NCBI RefSeq assembly: GCF_025151215.1
Contig: NZ_CP102286.1
Span: 62,001-126,000, forward strand
Direction: 5' to 3'
From: Parabacteroides merdae ATCC 43184
GTDB taxonomy: Bacteria; Bacteroidota; Bacteroidia; Bacteroidales; Tannerellaceae
Length of the DNA stretch: 64,000 bases
Shown piece after piece: positions 25,469 through 33,340 of this stretch. Both the position numbers and the translations under genes were made by a program. The notes below the pieces were generated by a model. It saw only the letters and a program-made list of their open reading frames with translations. It was not told the origin of the DNA and ran no database searches. The first letter of the stretch is position 1; every line of letters starts with the position of its first letter.

Positions 25469-26772
25469 TATCATATAAGCCTATGTCTGATAAGCCATCT
25501 GTACGGTCTCCTTGGTTTTGGGTTCCTTCCCTGTATTTTGCGCAGGGAATACCTTATGTCGCGGTGATGATCGTCTCTGTCCTTATGTATAAGCGCCTGG
25601 GAGTTTCAAATACCGATATCGCCCTTTATACGAGTTGGCTGAATCTGCCCTGGGTGATCAAACCTTTTTGGAGTCCTTTTGTGGATTTGCTGAAGACTAA
25701 ACGCTGGTGGGTGGCCACGATGCAGTTATTGATCGGGGCAGGACTTGCCGGAGTGGCGTTTACGATCCCGACGACGTTCTTTTTCCAGGCTTCATTGGCT
25801 GTATTCTGGTTGCTGGCTTTCAGTTCCGCCACACATGATATTGCGGCGGACGGCTTTTACATGCTGGCTCTCGATTCGCATGAACAGGCTTTCTTCGTCG
25901 GTATCCGGAGTACTTTTTACCGGATTGCGATTATTGCCGGACAGGGTGTGCTGGTCATGTTTGCCGGATTTCTGGAAAACAGTACGGGGAATATCCCGCT
26001 TGCCTGGTCTGTTACATTCTTTATTTTAGGCGGGCTGTTTTTGGCTTTGTTCCTGTATCACCGGTATATACTTCCTTTGCCGAAAGGGGATAAGCCATCG
26101 GCTACGGTGACTCCTTCCACAATCTTAAAAGAGTTTTTCGCGACTTTCGCCTCTTTTTTCAAAAAGAAACAAGCCTTTGTCGCGATCCTGTTTATGCTGT
26201 TGTACCGTTTTCCGGAAGCCCAGTTGACTAAATTGGTAACGCCTTTCCTGGTCGATCCCCGCGAAGTGGGTGGCTTGGGGCTTTCGACGGCTGAAATCGG
26301 ACTGGTGTACGGGACGATCGGTACGATCGGTTTGACATTGGGCGGAATATTGGGAGGTATCGCCGCCTCGGCAGGAGGATTGAAGAAATGGATCTGGCCG
26401 ATGGCGTTGGCAATTTCCCTTCCTGACGCTGTCTTTATTTATTTGAGCAGTGCGTTGCCTGATAATTTGTGGATAGTCAACATTTGCGTATTTATCGAAC
26501 AGTTTGGATACGGCTTTGGCTTTACGGCCTATATGTTGTATCTGATTTATTATTCCGACGGAGAACATAAGACGGCACATTATGCGATCTGTACGGCTTT
26601 TATGGCTTTGGGCCTGATGCTTCCTGGAATGGCGGCCGGCTGGTTGCAGGAACAGATGGGTTACGAGAATTTCTTCTGGTGGGTGATGGGATGTTGCCTG
26701 GTGACGTTGCTTGTCACGGCCTGCCTGAAGATCGATCCCGAATTCGGGAAGAAGAAACAAGGAAATAACTAA
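25465..26772 (+). CDS. AmpG-like major facilitator transporter
   Basis: A 435-residue MFS protein with about 12 membrane segments. It starts PWFWVPSLYFAQGIPYVAVM and contains WLNLPWVIKPFWSPFVDLLKTKRWW, the pattern of AmpG/PAT-type permeases that import anhydro-muropeptides or amino sugars. The genes downstream (amino-sugar kinase, murQ) make cell-wall sugar import the most likely role, comparable to the Tannerella forsythia MurNAc importer (inference from family and context). It overlaps the DUF4922 gene by 4 bp; an alternative ATG is at 25483. Confidence 0.85.
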   Translation: MISYKPMSDKPSVRSPWFWVPSLYFAQGIPYVAVMIVSVLMYKRLGVSNTDIALYTSWLNLPWVIKPFWSPFVDLLKTKRWWVATMQLLIGAGLAGVAFTIPTTFFFQASLAVFWLLAFSSATHDIAADGFYMLALDSHEQAFFVGIRSTFYRIAIIAGQGVLVMFAGFLENSTGNIPLAWSVTFFILGGLFLALFLYHRYILPLPKGDKPSATVTPSTILKEFFATFASFFKKKQAFVAILFMLLYRFPEAQLTKLVTPFLVDPREVGGLGLSTAEIGLVYGTIGTIGLTLGGILGGIAASAGGLKKWIWPMALAISLPDAVFIYLSSALPDNLWIVNICVFIEQFGYGFGFTAYMLYLIYYSDGEHKTAHYAICTAFMALGLMLPGMAAGWLQEQMGYENFFWWVMGCCLVTLLVTACLKIDPEFGKKKQGNN

Positions 26773-26787
26773 ATATATTTGCTTTGT

Positions 26788-27639
26788 ATGGTGGCGAAAA
26801 CGATATTGATAGCGGATGGCGGTTCCACGAAAACGGATTGGAGTATTGTGTCCGGCAATCGGGAGATAGACCGGATCAGGACAGGAGGAATTAATCCTTT
26901 TTTCCAGACGGAAGAGGAGATCTCGGCTGAGATAAGGGACAATCTGATTCCCCGGATAAGGGAGTCCGATTCTGTCGGGGCCGTTTACTTTTATGGTGCC
27001 GGATGTGCATTCACGGAAAAGAACGAGATTATACGCCGTTCTGTCACGCGCTATCTGCCGGTCCCGGTGGAGGTCGGCAGCGATTTGCTGGCAGCCGCCC
27101 GTGCCCTTTGTGGAGACAGCCCCGGCATTGCTTGTATTTTGGGGACCGGTTCCAACTCCTGTCTGTATGACGGAAAGGGTATTGTCAAGAGCATATCTCC
27201 GTTGGGCTTTGTCTTGGGAGATGAGGGGAGTGGCGCCGTACTTGGAAAATTGTTGGTTGGGGATGTGTTGAAGAACCAGTTGCCGGCAGCTTTGCAAGAG
27301 GCTTTTTGGGCGGAGTCCGGTTTGACACCGGCCATCATTATGGAAAAGGTTTATAAAGGGTCTTTCCCGAATCGTTTTTTGGCAAGCCTGTCTCCTTTTT
27401 TGCTCCGGCATATAGAAGAACCTGCAATACGTGATCTGGTGAACAATAGCTTCCGGGCGTTCTTTGCCCGCAATGTCATGCAGTATGATTACCGGGAGCA
27501 TCCTGTCTATCTGACAGGCTCCATTGCTTGGTATTATCAGGATATATTGAAAGATGTTGCTCGTGAGTTCGAGCTTCGATTAGGAACGATCGTTCAAAGT
27601 CCGGTTCAAGGTCTGATCCACTATCACTGTGTTTTATAA
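26788..27639 (+). CDS. BadF/BadG-type amino-sugar kinase (GlcNAc/MurNAc kinase candidate)
   Basis: About 283 residues of the ASKHA fold. The phosphate-1 motif is IADGGSTKTDW, phosphate-2 is CILGTGSNS, and GFVLGDEGSGA is the sugar-binding/adenosine block typical of N-acetylglucosamine kinases. With murQ downstream it probably makes MurNAc-6-phosphate, as MurK does in Tannerella and Clostridium (inference). The start is ATG at 26788, 15 bp after the transporter. An in-frame TTG 9 bp earlier is less likely. Confidence 0.85.
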   Translation: MVAKTILIADGGSTKTDWSIVSGNREIDRIRTGGINPFFQTEEEISAEIRDNLIPRIRESDSVGAVYFYGAGCAFTEKNEIIRRSVTRYLPVPVEVGSDLLAAARALCGDSPGIACILGTGSNSCLYDGKGIVKSISPLGFVLGDEGSGAVLGKLLVGDVLKNQLPAALQEAFWAESGLTPAIIMEKVYKGSFPNRFLASLSPFLLRHIEEPAIRDLVNNSFRAFFARNVMQYDYREHPVYLTGSIAWYYQDILKDVAREFELRLGTIVQSPVQGLIHYHCVL

Positions 27640-27668
27640 ATAATAAATTATCTAATTCGGTTTTTATC

Positions 27669-28949
27669 ATGAAAAAATCTTTATTCTTATTGTGTTTGCT
27701 TCTGGGTATGTTGGGTAATTGTGCGTTGGTGTTGGCACAACCAGCCCAGAAGTTGGTCAATGTGGTGGTTTCGCCTGATCGTATCGATTGGAAATGCAAG
27801 GCGAAGGAAGAAGTCAAGTTTACGGTACAGGTTTTCAAGAATGAGAATTTGTTGAAAGATGTAGTTGTCGATTATGAGTTGGGACCGGAATATTTTCCGA
27901 CGGTTGTAAAGAAAGACGTTCGTTTGGCGGATGGAAAAACGATACTGAAAGCGAAGATGAATGAACCCGGATTCTTGCGTTGCAGGGTGACGGCCAAAGT
28001 GGACGGACGGAAGTATGAAGGGATGGCGACAGTTGGCGTGGATGAAACGAGGATTCGGCCGACGACGGTCAATCCGGAAGATTTTGATGCTTTCTGGACC
28101 GGTGCGATCGCTGAAGCCCGTAAGCAGCCGCTAGATCCCAAGATGACTTTGTTGCCGGAAAGATGCACTTCTACGCAGAATGTCTATCATGTCAGTTTCC
28201 AGAATGAACGCCCCGGTTCCCGTATATATGGCATTCTGATTGTACCGAAGAAAACTGGTAAATATCCGGCGGTCCTCCAGGTTCCAGGAGCGGGCATACG
28301 TCCTTATAACGGATTCAATTTGGGAGAAGATATCATTACGTTGGAGATTGGAATACATGGTGTTCCTGTGACGATGCCGCAGGAAGTGTATAACAACTTG
28401 GCTGCTGGAGCATTGAACGGATATAATGCAATGAACAAGAATAATCGCGATACGCATTACTACAAACGGGTCTATCTCGGTTGCGTGCGGGCTGTGGACT
28501 TCCTCTATTCTTTGCCTGAGTTTGATGGAAATACAGTCGGTGTGACCGGTGGAAGCCAGGGAGGAGCCTTGTCTATTGTCACGGCCGGACTAGACCCGCG
28601 TATCAAGTTTCTTGCTGCTTTCTATCCGGCCTTGTGCGATTATGCCGGCTATCTGCATAAACGTGCGGGAGGCTGGCCGCATTACTACCGGAATGCGCAG
28701 CCTGTGGCAAACGAAGTGGAAACGCTCGCTTACTTTGATGTCGTGAATTTTGCCCGCCGGGTGAACGCTCCGGGCTGGTATAGCTGGGGATATAATGATG
28801 TGACTTGTCCTCCGACATCCATGTATTCGGCCTACAATGTTATTCCGGGAGTGAAGGACTTGCATCTTTACCTCGAAACCGGTCACTGGACATATCCGGA
28901 ACAGCAGTCGGAACGTATTGAATGGTTGAAAGATAAATGCGGAAAGTAA
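27669..28949 (+). CDS. Secreted AXE1-type acetyl esterase
   Basis: A 426-residue alpha/beta hydrolase with a signal peptide ending near VLAQ (about 24) and an N-terminal beta domain of about 110 residues. The acetyl-xylan-esterase block follows: Ser in GGSQGG, Asp in WGYNDVTCPPTS, His in ETGHWTYP. It removes acetyl groups from sugars in the periplasm. Its place between an amino-sugar kinase and murQ suggests the substrate could be O-acetylated peptidoglycan sugars rather than xylan, but this is inference only. No xylan genes adjoin. Confidence 0.85.
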   Translation: MKKSLFLLCLLLGMLGNCALVLAQPAQKLVNVVVSPDRIDWKCKAKEEVKFTVQVFKNENLLKDVVVDYELGPEYFPTVVKKDVRLADGKTILKAKMNEPGFLRCRVTAKVDGRKYEGMATVGVDETRIRPTTVNPEDFDAFWTGAIAEARKQPLDPKMTLLPERCTSTQNVYHVSFQNERPGSRIYGILIVPKKTGKYPAVLQVPGAGIRPYNGFNLGEDIITLEIGIHGVPVTMPQEVYNNLAAGALNGYNAMNKNNRDTHYYKRVYLGCVRAVDFLYSLPEFDGNTVGVTGGSQGGALSIVTAGLDPRIKFLAAFYPALCDYAGYLHKRAGGWPHYYRNAQPVANEVETLAYFDVVNFARRVNAPGWYSWGYNDVTCPPTSMYSAYNVIPGVKDLHLYLETGHWTYPEQQSERIEWLKDKCGK

Positions 28950-28979
28950 ATATGTTTCCCGGTTAATAATAATGCATGT

Positions 28980-30098
28980 ATGTCGAATTTAAAGTATTTT
29001 TTAGCGGGGGTGTTAATTATGGCAATAACATCGTGTATGCAAAAGGATAGTGAATTGTTTTTGTTTGTCGGATCGTATGCGGGTGCTACAGACCCTGGTA
29101 TAAATCTGTTTCGCTTCGATGTGGAGAAAGGGACGGCTGTGCCGGTGAAAAGCCTGTCGGGCATTCAAGATCCTTCTTATCTGACAGTGAGCCGGGATGG
29201 CAAGTTTGTCTATTCGGTAAGTGAAACTGCTGTGCCGGACGCAAAAGTATGTGCCTATTCGTTTGACAAGCAAACCGGGACGCTTTCTTTGCTGAACGAG
29301 CAGCATACGGATGGGAGCGCTCCCTGCTATATCTGGGTGGACAGTAAACACCGGATGGCTGTCACGGCCAACTACAACGGCGGAAGCATAAGTGTTTTCT
29401 CCATCTCGGCCGATGGAGCTTTGCTACCGGCTGAAGTATATGCGTATGAAGGAGGAAGACCGGGGGCCGAACGCCAGGCGGTCCCGCATCTGCATTGCGT
29501 GTACGCTTCTCCGGATGAGAACTATCTGTATGCCAACGATCTGGGAACGGACCGGATTTATAAATACGAGATCGTTGCTTCCGATAAAGGCTTGAGTTTG
29601 CGGGAAGGGACGCCTGCCTCTTTTAGTTTGCCGGTGGGAGAAGGTCCGCGCCATACGGTTTTTCATCCGAATGGGAAATGGGCTTACCTGATTAGCGAGC
29701 TTTCGGGCCGCGTCGCTCTCATGTATTACGACAAGGGCAACCTGACCCCGGTCCGGTTTGTAGAAGCCGATACGTTACATGTCTCCGGTAGTGCCGATAT
29801 ACACATCACACCGGACGGTCGTTTCCTATATGCCTCTAACCGTCTGAAAGGTGACGGTATCGCGATTTTTTCTATCGATCTGGAAAACGGGCAATTGACA
29901 AAGATTGGTTATCAGCTGACCGGTATTCATCCGCGTAATTTCGTCATCACCCCCAACGGCAAGTTCCTGCTTTGCGCTTGTCGGGATAGTCATATCGTGC
30001 AGGTTTACGAAATAGACAAGCAAAGCGGTTTGTTGAAAGATACGGGAAAAGACATCCGGGTTAGTAAGCCTGTTTGCTTGAAGTTTACCGACATGTAA
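28980..30098 (+). CDS. Lactonase-like seven-bladed beta-propeller lipoprotein (YbhE/Pgl family)
   Basis: 372 residues with a lipobox (AITSC, about residue 19). The propeller repeats include FVGSYAGATDPGINLF, SYLTVSRDGKFVYSVSE, APCYIWVDSKHRMAV and GEGPRHTVFHPNGKWAYLISE, as in the 6-phosphogluconolactonase/carboxy-cis,cis-muconate cyclase family. As a lipoprotein it acts outside the cytoplasm, so it is unlikely to serve the pentose phosphate pathway. It lies in the same run as the esterase and murQ. A sugar-lactone substrate is plausible but unproven. Confidence 0.85.
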   Translation: MSNLKYFLAGVLIMAITSCMQKDSELFLFVGSYAGATDPGINLFRFDVEKGTAVPVKSLSGIQDPSYLTVSRDGKFVYSVSETAVPDAKVCAYSFDKQTGTLSLLNEQHTDGSAPCYIWVDSKHRMAVTANYNGGSISVFSISADGALLPAEVYAYEGGRPGAERQAVPHLHCVYASPDENYLYANDLGTDRIYKYEIVASDKGLSLREGTPASFSLPVGEGPRHTVFHPNGKWAYLISELSGRVALMYYDKGNLTPVRFVEADTLHVSGSADIHITPDGRFLYASNRLKGDGIAIFSIDLENGQLTKIGYQLTGIHPRNFVITPNGKFLLCACRDSHIVQVYEIDKQSGLLKDTGKDIRVSKPVCLKFTDM

Positions 30099-30144
30099 AT
30101 GTGATATTTTTAGTAGCTTTGCAACGTGTAAATTGTAATAAGCT

Positions 30145-30960
30145 ATGTCATTCATTAAGATAACGGAACAGAATTCTCTCTATAACGACCTGGAACGGAA
30201 GTCCGTCCGGGACTTGCTTGAAGATATCAATACGGAAGATCAGAAAGTGGCGTTGGCTGTCCGAGAGACAATCCCCAAAATAGAAGAATTGGTTTTGCAG
30301 ATCGTTCCCCGCATGAAGCAGGGCGGACGGATCTTTTATCTGGGAGCCGGAACCAGCGGGCGGTTGGGAGTTTTGGATGCTTCCGAAATCCCCCCGACGT
30401 TTGGGATGCCTTCCACACTGATTGTCGGCTTGATAGCTGGTGGCGATACTGCCCTCCGGAATCCTGTGGAGAATGCTGAAGACGATGAGGAACGCGGCTG
30501 GCAGGAATTGTTGGAGCACCGGGTTAATACGAAGGATACCGTGATCGGCATTGCTGCTTCCGGGACGACTCCCTATGTGATCGGTGCCCTTCGCAAAGCA
30601 CGTGAACAGGGCATCCTGACTGCCTCCATTTCCAGCAATCCAGATTCACCGATGGCGATGGAGGCCGATATCGCAATCGAAATGATTGTCGGGCCGGAGT
30701 TTGTCACTGGCAGTTCCCGTATGAAATCCGGCACGGGGCAGAAAATGATCCTGAACATGATCTCCACCTCCGTTATGATCCGATTGGGTAGGGTTAAAGG
30801 AAACCGGATGGTCAATATGCAGCTCACCAATCAGAAACTTATAGACCGTGGAACCCGCATGGTTGCCGAGGAATTGAATCTTCCCTATAACCAATCCCGC
30901 CATCTGCTGTTGATGTACGGCTCCGTTCAGGAAGCTGTCGAGGCTTACCGCAAAGCTTAA
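30145..30960 (+). CDS. murQ: N-acetylmuramic acid 6-phosphate etherase
   Basis: 271 residues with the SIS fold. YLGAGTSGRLGVLDASEIPPT carries the catalytic Glu (E81), and NPVENAEDDEERGWQ holds the second acidic site. GPEFVTGSSRMKSGTGQK is the family signature. It cleaves the lactyl ether of MurNAc-6-P to give GlcNAc-6-P and lactate in the cytoplasm, completing cell-wall sugar salvage with the upstream transporter and kinase. At 271 residues it is slightly shorter than the E. coli enzyme. A -7-like TAGCTTTG is at 30114-30121, so it may also have its own start site. Confidence 0.96.
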   Translation: MSFIKITEQNSLYNDLERKSVRDLLEDINTEDQKVALAVRETIPKIEELVLQIVPRMKQGGRIFYLGAGTSGRLGVLDASEIPPTFGMPSTLIVGLIAGGDTALRNPVENAEDDEERGWQELLEHRVNTKDTVIGIAASGTTPYVIGALRKAREQGILTASISSNPDSPMAMEADIAIEMIVGPEFVTGSSRMKSGTGQKMILNMISTSVMIRLGRVKGNRMVNMQLTNQKLIDRGTRMVAEELNLPYNQSRHLLLMYGSVQEAVEAYRKA

Positions 30961-31023
30961 CGGGTCTGGAGTCGGTTTCAGCTTTTTTCTGTAAGAAGAT
31001 GAGAAATATATGGAAAATATCTT

Positions 31024-31031
31024 TATATTTG
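31024..31031 (+). promoter_or_regulatory. -7 box before the cobalamin riboswitch
   Basis: TATATTTG fits TAnnTTTG. No good -33 TTTG was found. The expected start site, about 5-7 nt later, coincides with the first base of riboswitch helix P1. Confidence 0.45.
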
Positions 31032-31036
31032 TCCCA

Positions 31037-31208
31037 TGCATTGTTCCTGCTTCGCAATCTGCGGAAAAGGATTAAAAGGGAATCGGGTGCAAATCCCGGA
31101 CAGTCCCGCTGCTGTAAGCTTCAAAACGGATTGGGCAATTCTTTTATGCCACTGACGCGAGTTGGGAAGGCGCTCATACCGGAAGTAAGTCAGAAGACCT
31201 GCAACGCA
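31037..31208 (+). ncRNA. Cobalamin (AdoCbl-type) riboswitch without a downstream gene
   Basis: The conserved elements appear in order: AAAAGGGAA at 31074-31082, GGTGCAAATCCCGGACAG, the CCCGCTGCTGT block near 31105-31115, GCCACTGA at 31148-31155, GGGAAGGC, and AGTCAGAAGACCTGC at 31188-31202. P1 is TGCATTG (31037-31043) with CAACGCA (31202-31208). Downstream are a hairpin (31219-31258), no open frame of useful size, a second terminator-like hairpin (31334-31393) and a new promoter. The usual targets (btuB-type receptor, B12 genes) are missing. Confidence 0.92.
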
Positions 31209-31218
31209 TATTTTTTCG

Positions 31219-31258
31219 ACGGCTTCGAGGATAGGCCGGAAGAGAACTGTGAAGCCGT
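31219..31258 (+). terminator. Hairpin in the riboswitch expression platform
   Basis: ACGGCTTC (31219-31226) pairs with GAAGCCGT (31251-31258), followed by a small AGGC/GCCT hairpin and a pyrimidine-rich stretch. It may be the switchable terminator. Confidence 0.5.
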
Positions 31259-31333
31259 AGGCTTTTGCCTTTCTTTATTTCCGTTTCCCGTAGCTATTTA
31301 CTTGTTTTTAATTATTTTGCCATAATAATTAGG

Positions 31334-31393
31334 AAAAGAGGCATGAATCTGTGGGTGGGATGAGCTCCGCCTCGATTCATGCTTTCCTTTTAT
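31334..31393. terminator. Terminator-like hairpin after the riboswitch
   Basis: GCATGAATC (31341-31349) pairs with GATTCATGC (31374-31382), flanked by AAAAGAG and TTTCCTTTT, so it could stop transcripts in either direction. It separates the riboswitch RNA from the following operon. Confidence 0.7.
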
Positions 31394-31415
31394 GAGTGTG
31401 ATTAATCTTCCGGCT

Positions 31416-31447
31416 TTTGTCGTATAAACCTTTTTTTCGTACCTTTG
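31416..31447 (+). promoter_or_regulatory. Consensus promoter of the lipoprotein-smpB-metH operon
   Basis: TTTG at 31416-31419, 20 bp, TACCTTTG at 31440-31447. It gives the downstream genes a start site of their own, after the riboswitch terminator. Confidence 0.8.
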
Positions 31448-31497
31448 TGCGTTTCCTCCATAAAGAGAGGAAGATAAATACGACTTCAAATTTGTAT

Positions 31498-32259
31498 ATG
31501 GAAATGAGAAAAACAGTATTATATGGCGTTTTGGCCTTTTGTTTGGTTGTGTTGAATTCTTGTTTGGGAGACCCGGCCACCCAATTGACGATGGCAAACC
31601 AGGCAGGGGTAGTGGTGACCGGTTACGGACCTGGTAAGGCTATTTATACCAAGGGGGACGTAGTGGTCTCTTCGGAAGACTTCCAGAATGCCAATGTGGA
31701 AAACGGAGAATGTATTTTGTTTGATTATTCCATCGATTACGGGGTCGCAAACAATATGGGGGCAGGGACGGATACCAGTTATACCGAGGCTATTATTTAT
31801 GAAAATACGATCTCGGAGGTTAATCGTTGGAACTTCTATAATACGTTGACCGATACCTCTATTGTTGCAAAGGACGAACTGTTGCTTTCTTCCCTCCAGG
31901 CGCGTTCCGCTTATATCAGAGGCAATTTGTTCCTGTTCACGGAGATAAGCAATCACCCGGCAAACCAAGTGGACAGTTTCTCTTTGTCCTATAATTCGGA
32001 TAAATTGTTGGGAGACGATAATATTTATAGCCTCTACCTCCGCACGATCAGAATCAAGGCGGACACGACAAGAGGCGAGGCGATGATTATTCCTTGTGCG
32101 TTCAATATCGAAGATCTGGTGAAAAAGGCGGAAAAGAATCATTCGGATGAACTGAAGTTCCGGATTAACTATGCATATTCGTTCGGGAAGGATTCTGCAT
32201 CGATAAACTGGAAAAGTTCCGACGTGTTTACAATAGACTTGACAGGAAAAGGCAAATAA
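31498..32259 (+). CDS. Hypothetical lipoprotein, NigD-like in size and layout
   Basis: About 253 residues. A lipobox (VLNSC) near residue 24 follows a short hydrophobic signal. The mature part is beta-rich (VVVTGYGPGKAIYTKGDVVV and similar strands) without recognised catalytic motifs. Size, lipobox and beta content resemble NigD-like Bacteroidetes lipoproteins, but the match is weak. The start is ATG at 31498 or 31504; upstream in-frame ATGs lie before or inside the promoter and are not used. It is the first gene after the promoter and is followed by the Yip1-like gene after 31 bp. Confidence 0.75.
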   Translation: MEMRKTVLYGVLAFCLVVLNSCLGDPATQLTMANQAGVVVTGYGPGKAIYTKGDVVVSSEDFQNANVENGECILFDYSIDYGVANNMGAGTDTSYTEAIIYENTISEVNRWNFYNTLTDTSIVAKDELLLSSLQARSAYIRGNLFLFTEISNHPANQVDSFSLSYNSDKLLGDDNIYSLYLRTIRIKADTTRGEAMIIPCAFNIEDLVKKAEKNHSDELKFRINYAYSFGKDSASINWKSSDVFTIDLTGKGK

Positions 32260-32290
32260 AATGATAAATAGCAAACGAGCGTATTGAAAA

Positions 32291-32857
32291 ATGTATAAAG
32301 AGATATTTAAATTGGTTGTAGCCATCATCTCCCAGCCGGGAAAGGCGTGGGATATTCTGACGAGAAAAGAAGAAAAGGACGATGAGTTTTTATCCCGGTT
32401 TGTGTATCCTCTCATCGGATTCGTTACGGTTGCTGCTTTTTTAGGCGTGCTGTTCACTCGGAAGGAGTTTGATGTCGAACTGGCGTTGAAGTCGTCTATC
32501 CGGACATTAGTCGCTGCGTTCGGCGGCTTTTATCTGGCTTCCTATTTGCTGAATGAGATTTGGCAGGGATGGTTCAAACGGGAGAAGGATATGAAACTGT
32601 GTCAACGCTTTGTCGGCTATTCGTCTTCGTTGATGTTTGCATTGAACATCGTGTTGATGTTACTTCCGGAGTTTTTCTTTTTGCGTATATTTGTGTTATA
32701 TACATTTTATATCGTATGGGAAGGGGCCGGCCCTTATATGCAGGTGGAGGAGAAGATACGCCTGAAGTTTGTCGGGACCGCGACCGGTCTGATTTTGCTG
32801 ACGCCCTGGTTGATCGAGGTAATTCTTTCCATGCTGATGCCCGGTTTACGTTTTTGA
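32291..32857 (+). CDS. Yip1-family integral membrane protein
   Basis: 188 residues with about five hydrophobic segments. The N-terminus IIKLVVAI-type helix with SQPGKAWDIL is the usual Yip1/DUF1282 opening (phrase ISQPGKAWD visible). No enzymatic motif is present. Yip1-like proteins in bacteria are of unknown function. It sits 12 bp upstream of smpB and is probably in the same operon. Confidence 0.75.
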   Translation: MYKEIFKLVVAIISQPGKAWDILTRKEEKDDEFLSRFVYPLIGFVTVAAFLGVLFTRKEFDVELALKSSIRTLVAAFGGFYLASYLLNEIWQGWFKREKDMKLCQRFVGYSSSLMFALNIVLMLLPEFFFLRIFVLYTFYIVWEGAGPYMQVEEKIRLKFVGTATGLILLTPWLIEVILSMLMPGLRF

Positions 32858-32869
32858 TAGGAGAATAAG

Positions 32870-33331
32870 ATGAAAGAGAAGATTAGTAATAACATACAGA
32901 TAAAGAACAAGCGGGCGACTTTCGATTATGAGTTGCTCGACACGTTTACGGCAGGGATCGTGCTGACCGGTACGGAGATCAAATCGATACGCTTGGGAAA
33001 GGCGAGTCTGGTTGATACGTTTTGTATTGTGGAGAAGGGGGAATTGTGGGTGAAGAATATGTATGTGGCAGAATATTTCTACGGGACATACAATAACCAT
33101 ACGGCTCGCCGTGACCGCAAGCTGTTGCTGACTAAAAAGGAATTGCGGAAGATTGAAAGCGCTGCCCGCAATAATGGCTTTACAATTATTCCGACACGTC
33201 TTTTTATTAATGATAAAGGACTGGCCAAAGTCGTTGTGGCTATTGCCAAAGGTAAGAAGGAATATGACAAACGCGACTCTATCAAGGAACGGGACGACCG
33301 CCGGGAGATGGATCGTGCATTTAAACGGTAA
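32870..33331 (+). CDS. smpB: SsrA-binding protein
   Basis: 153 residues. The OB-fold signatures are [35 protein letters not shown] and [14 protein letters not shown]; the C-terminal tail is basic ([25 protein letters not shown], seen at 132-153). It binds tmRNA and delivers it to stalled ribosomes. The tmRNA gene itself was not found in this window. It lies 9 bp upstream of metH. Confidence 0.96.
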   Translation: MKEKISNNIQIKNKRATFDYELLDTFTAGIVLTGTEIKSIRLGKASLVDTFCIVEKGELWVKNMYVAEYFYGTYNNHTARRDRKLLLTKKELRKIESAARNNGFTIIPTRLFINDKGLAKVVVAIAKGKKEYDKRDSIKERDDRREMDRAFKR

Positions 33332-33340
33332 CGAACCTTT

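Noticed and set aside
30999..31325. A 108-codon plus-strand frame between murQ and the lipoprotein gene
   Set aside because: It coincides with the cobalamin riboswitch; its conserved bases are explained by RNA structure.
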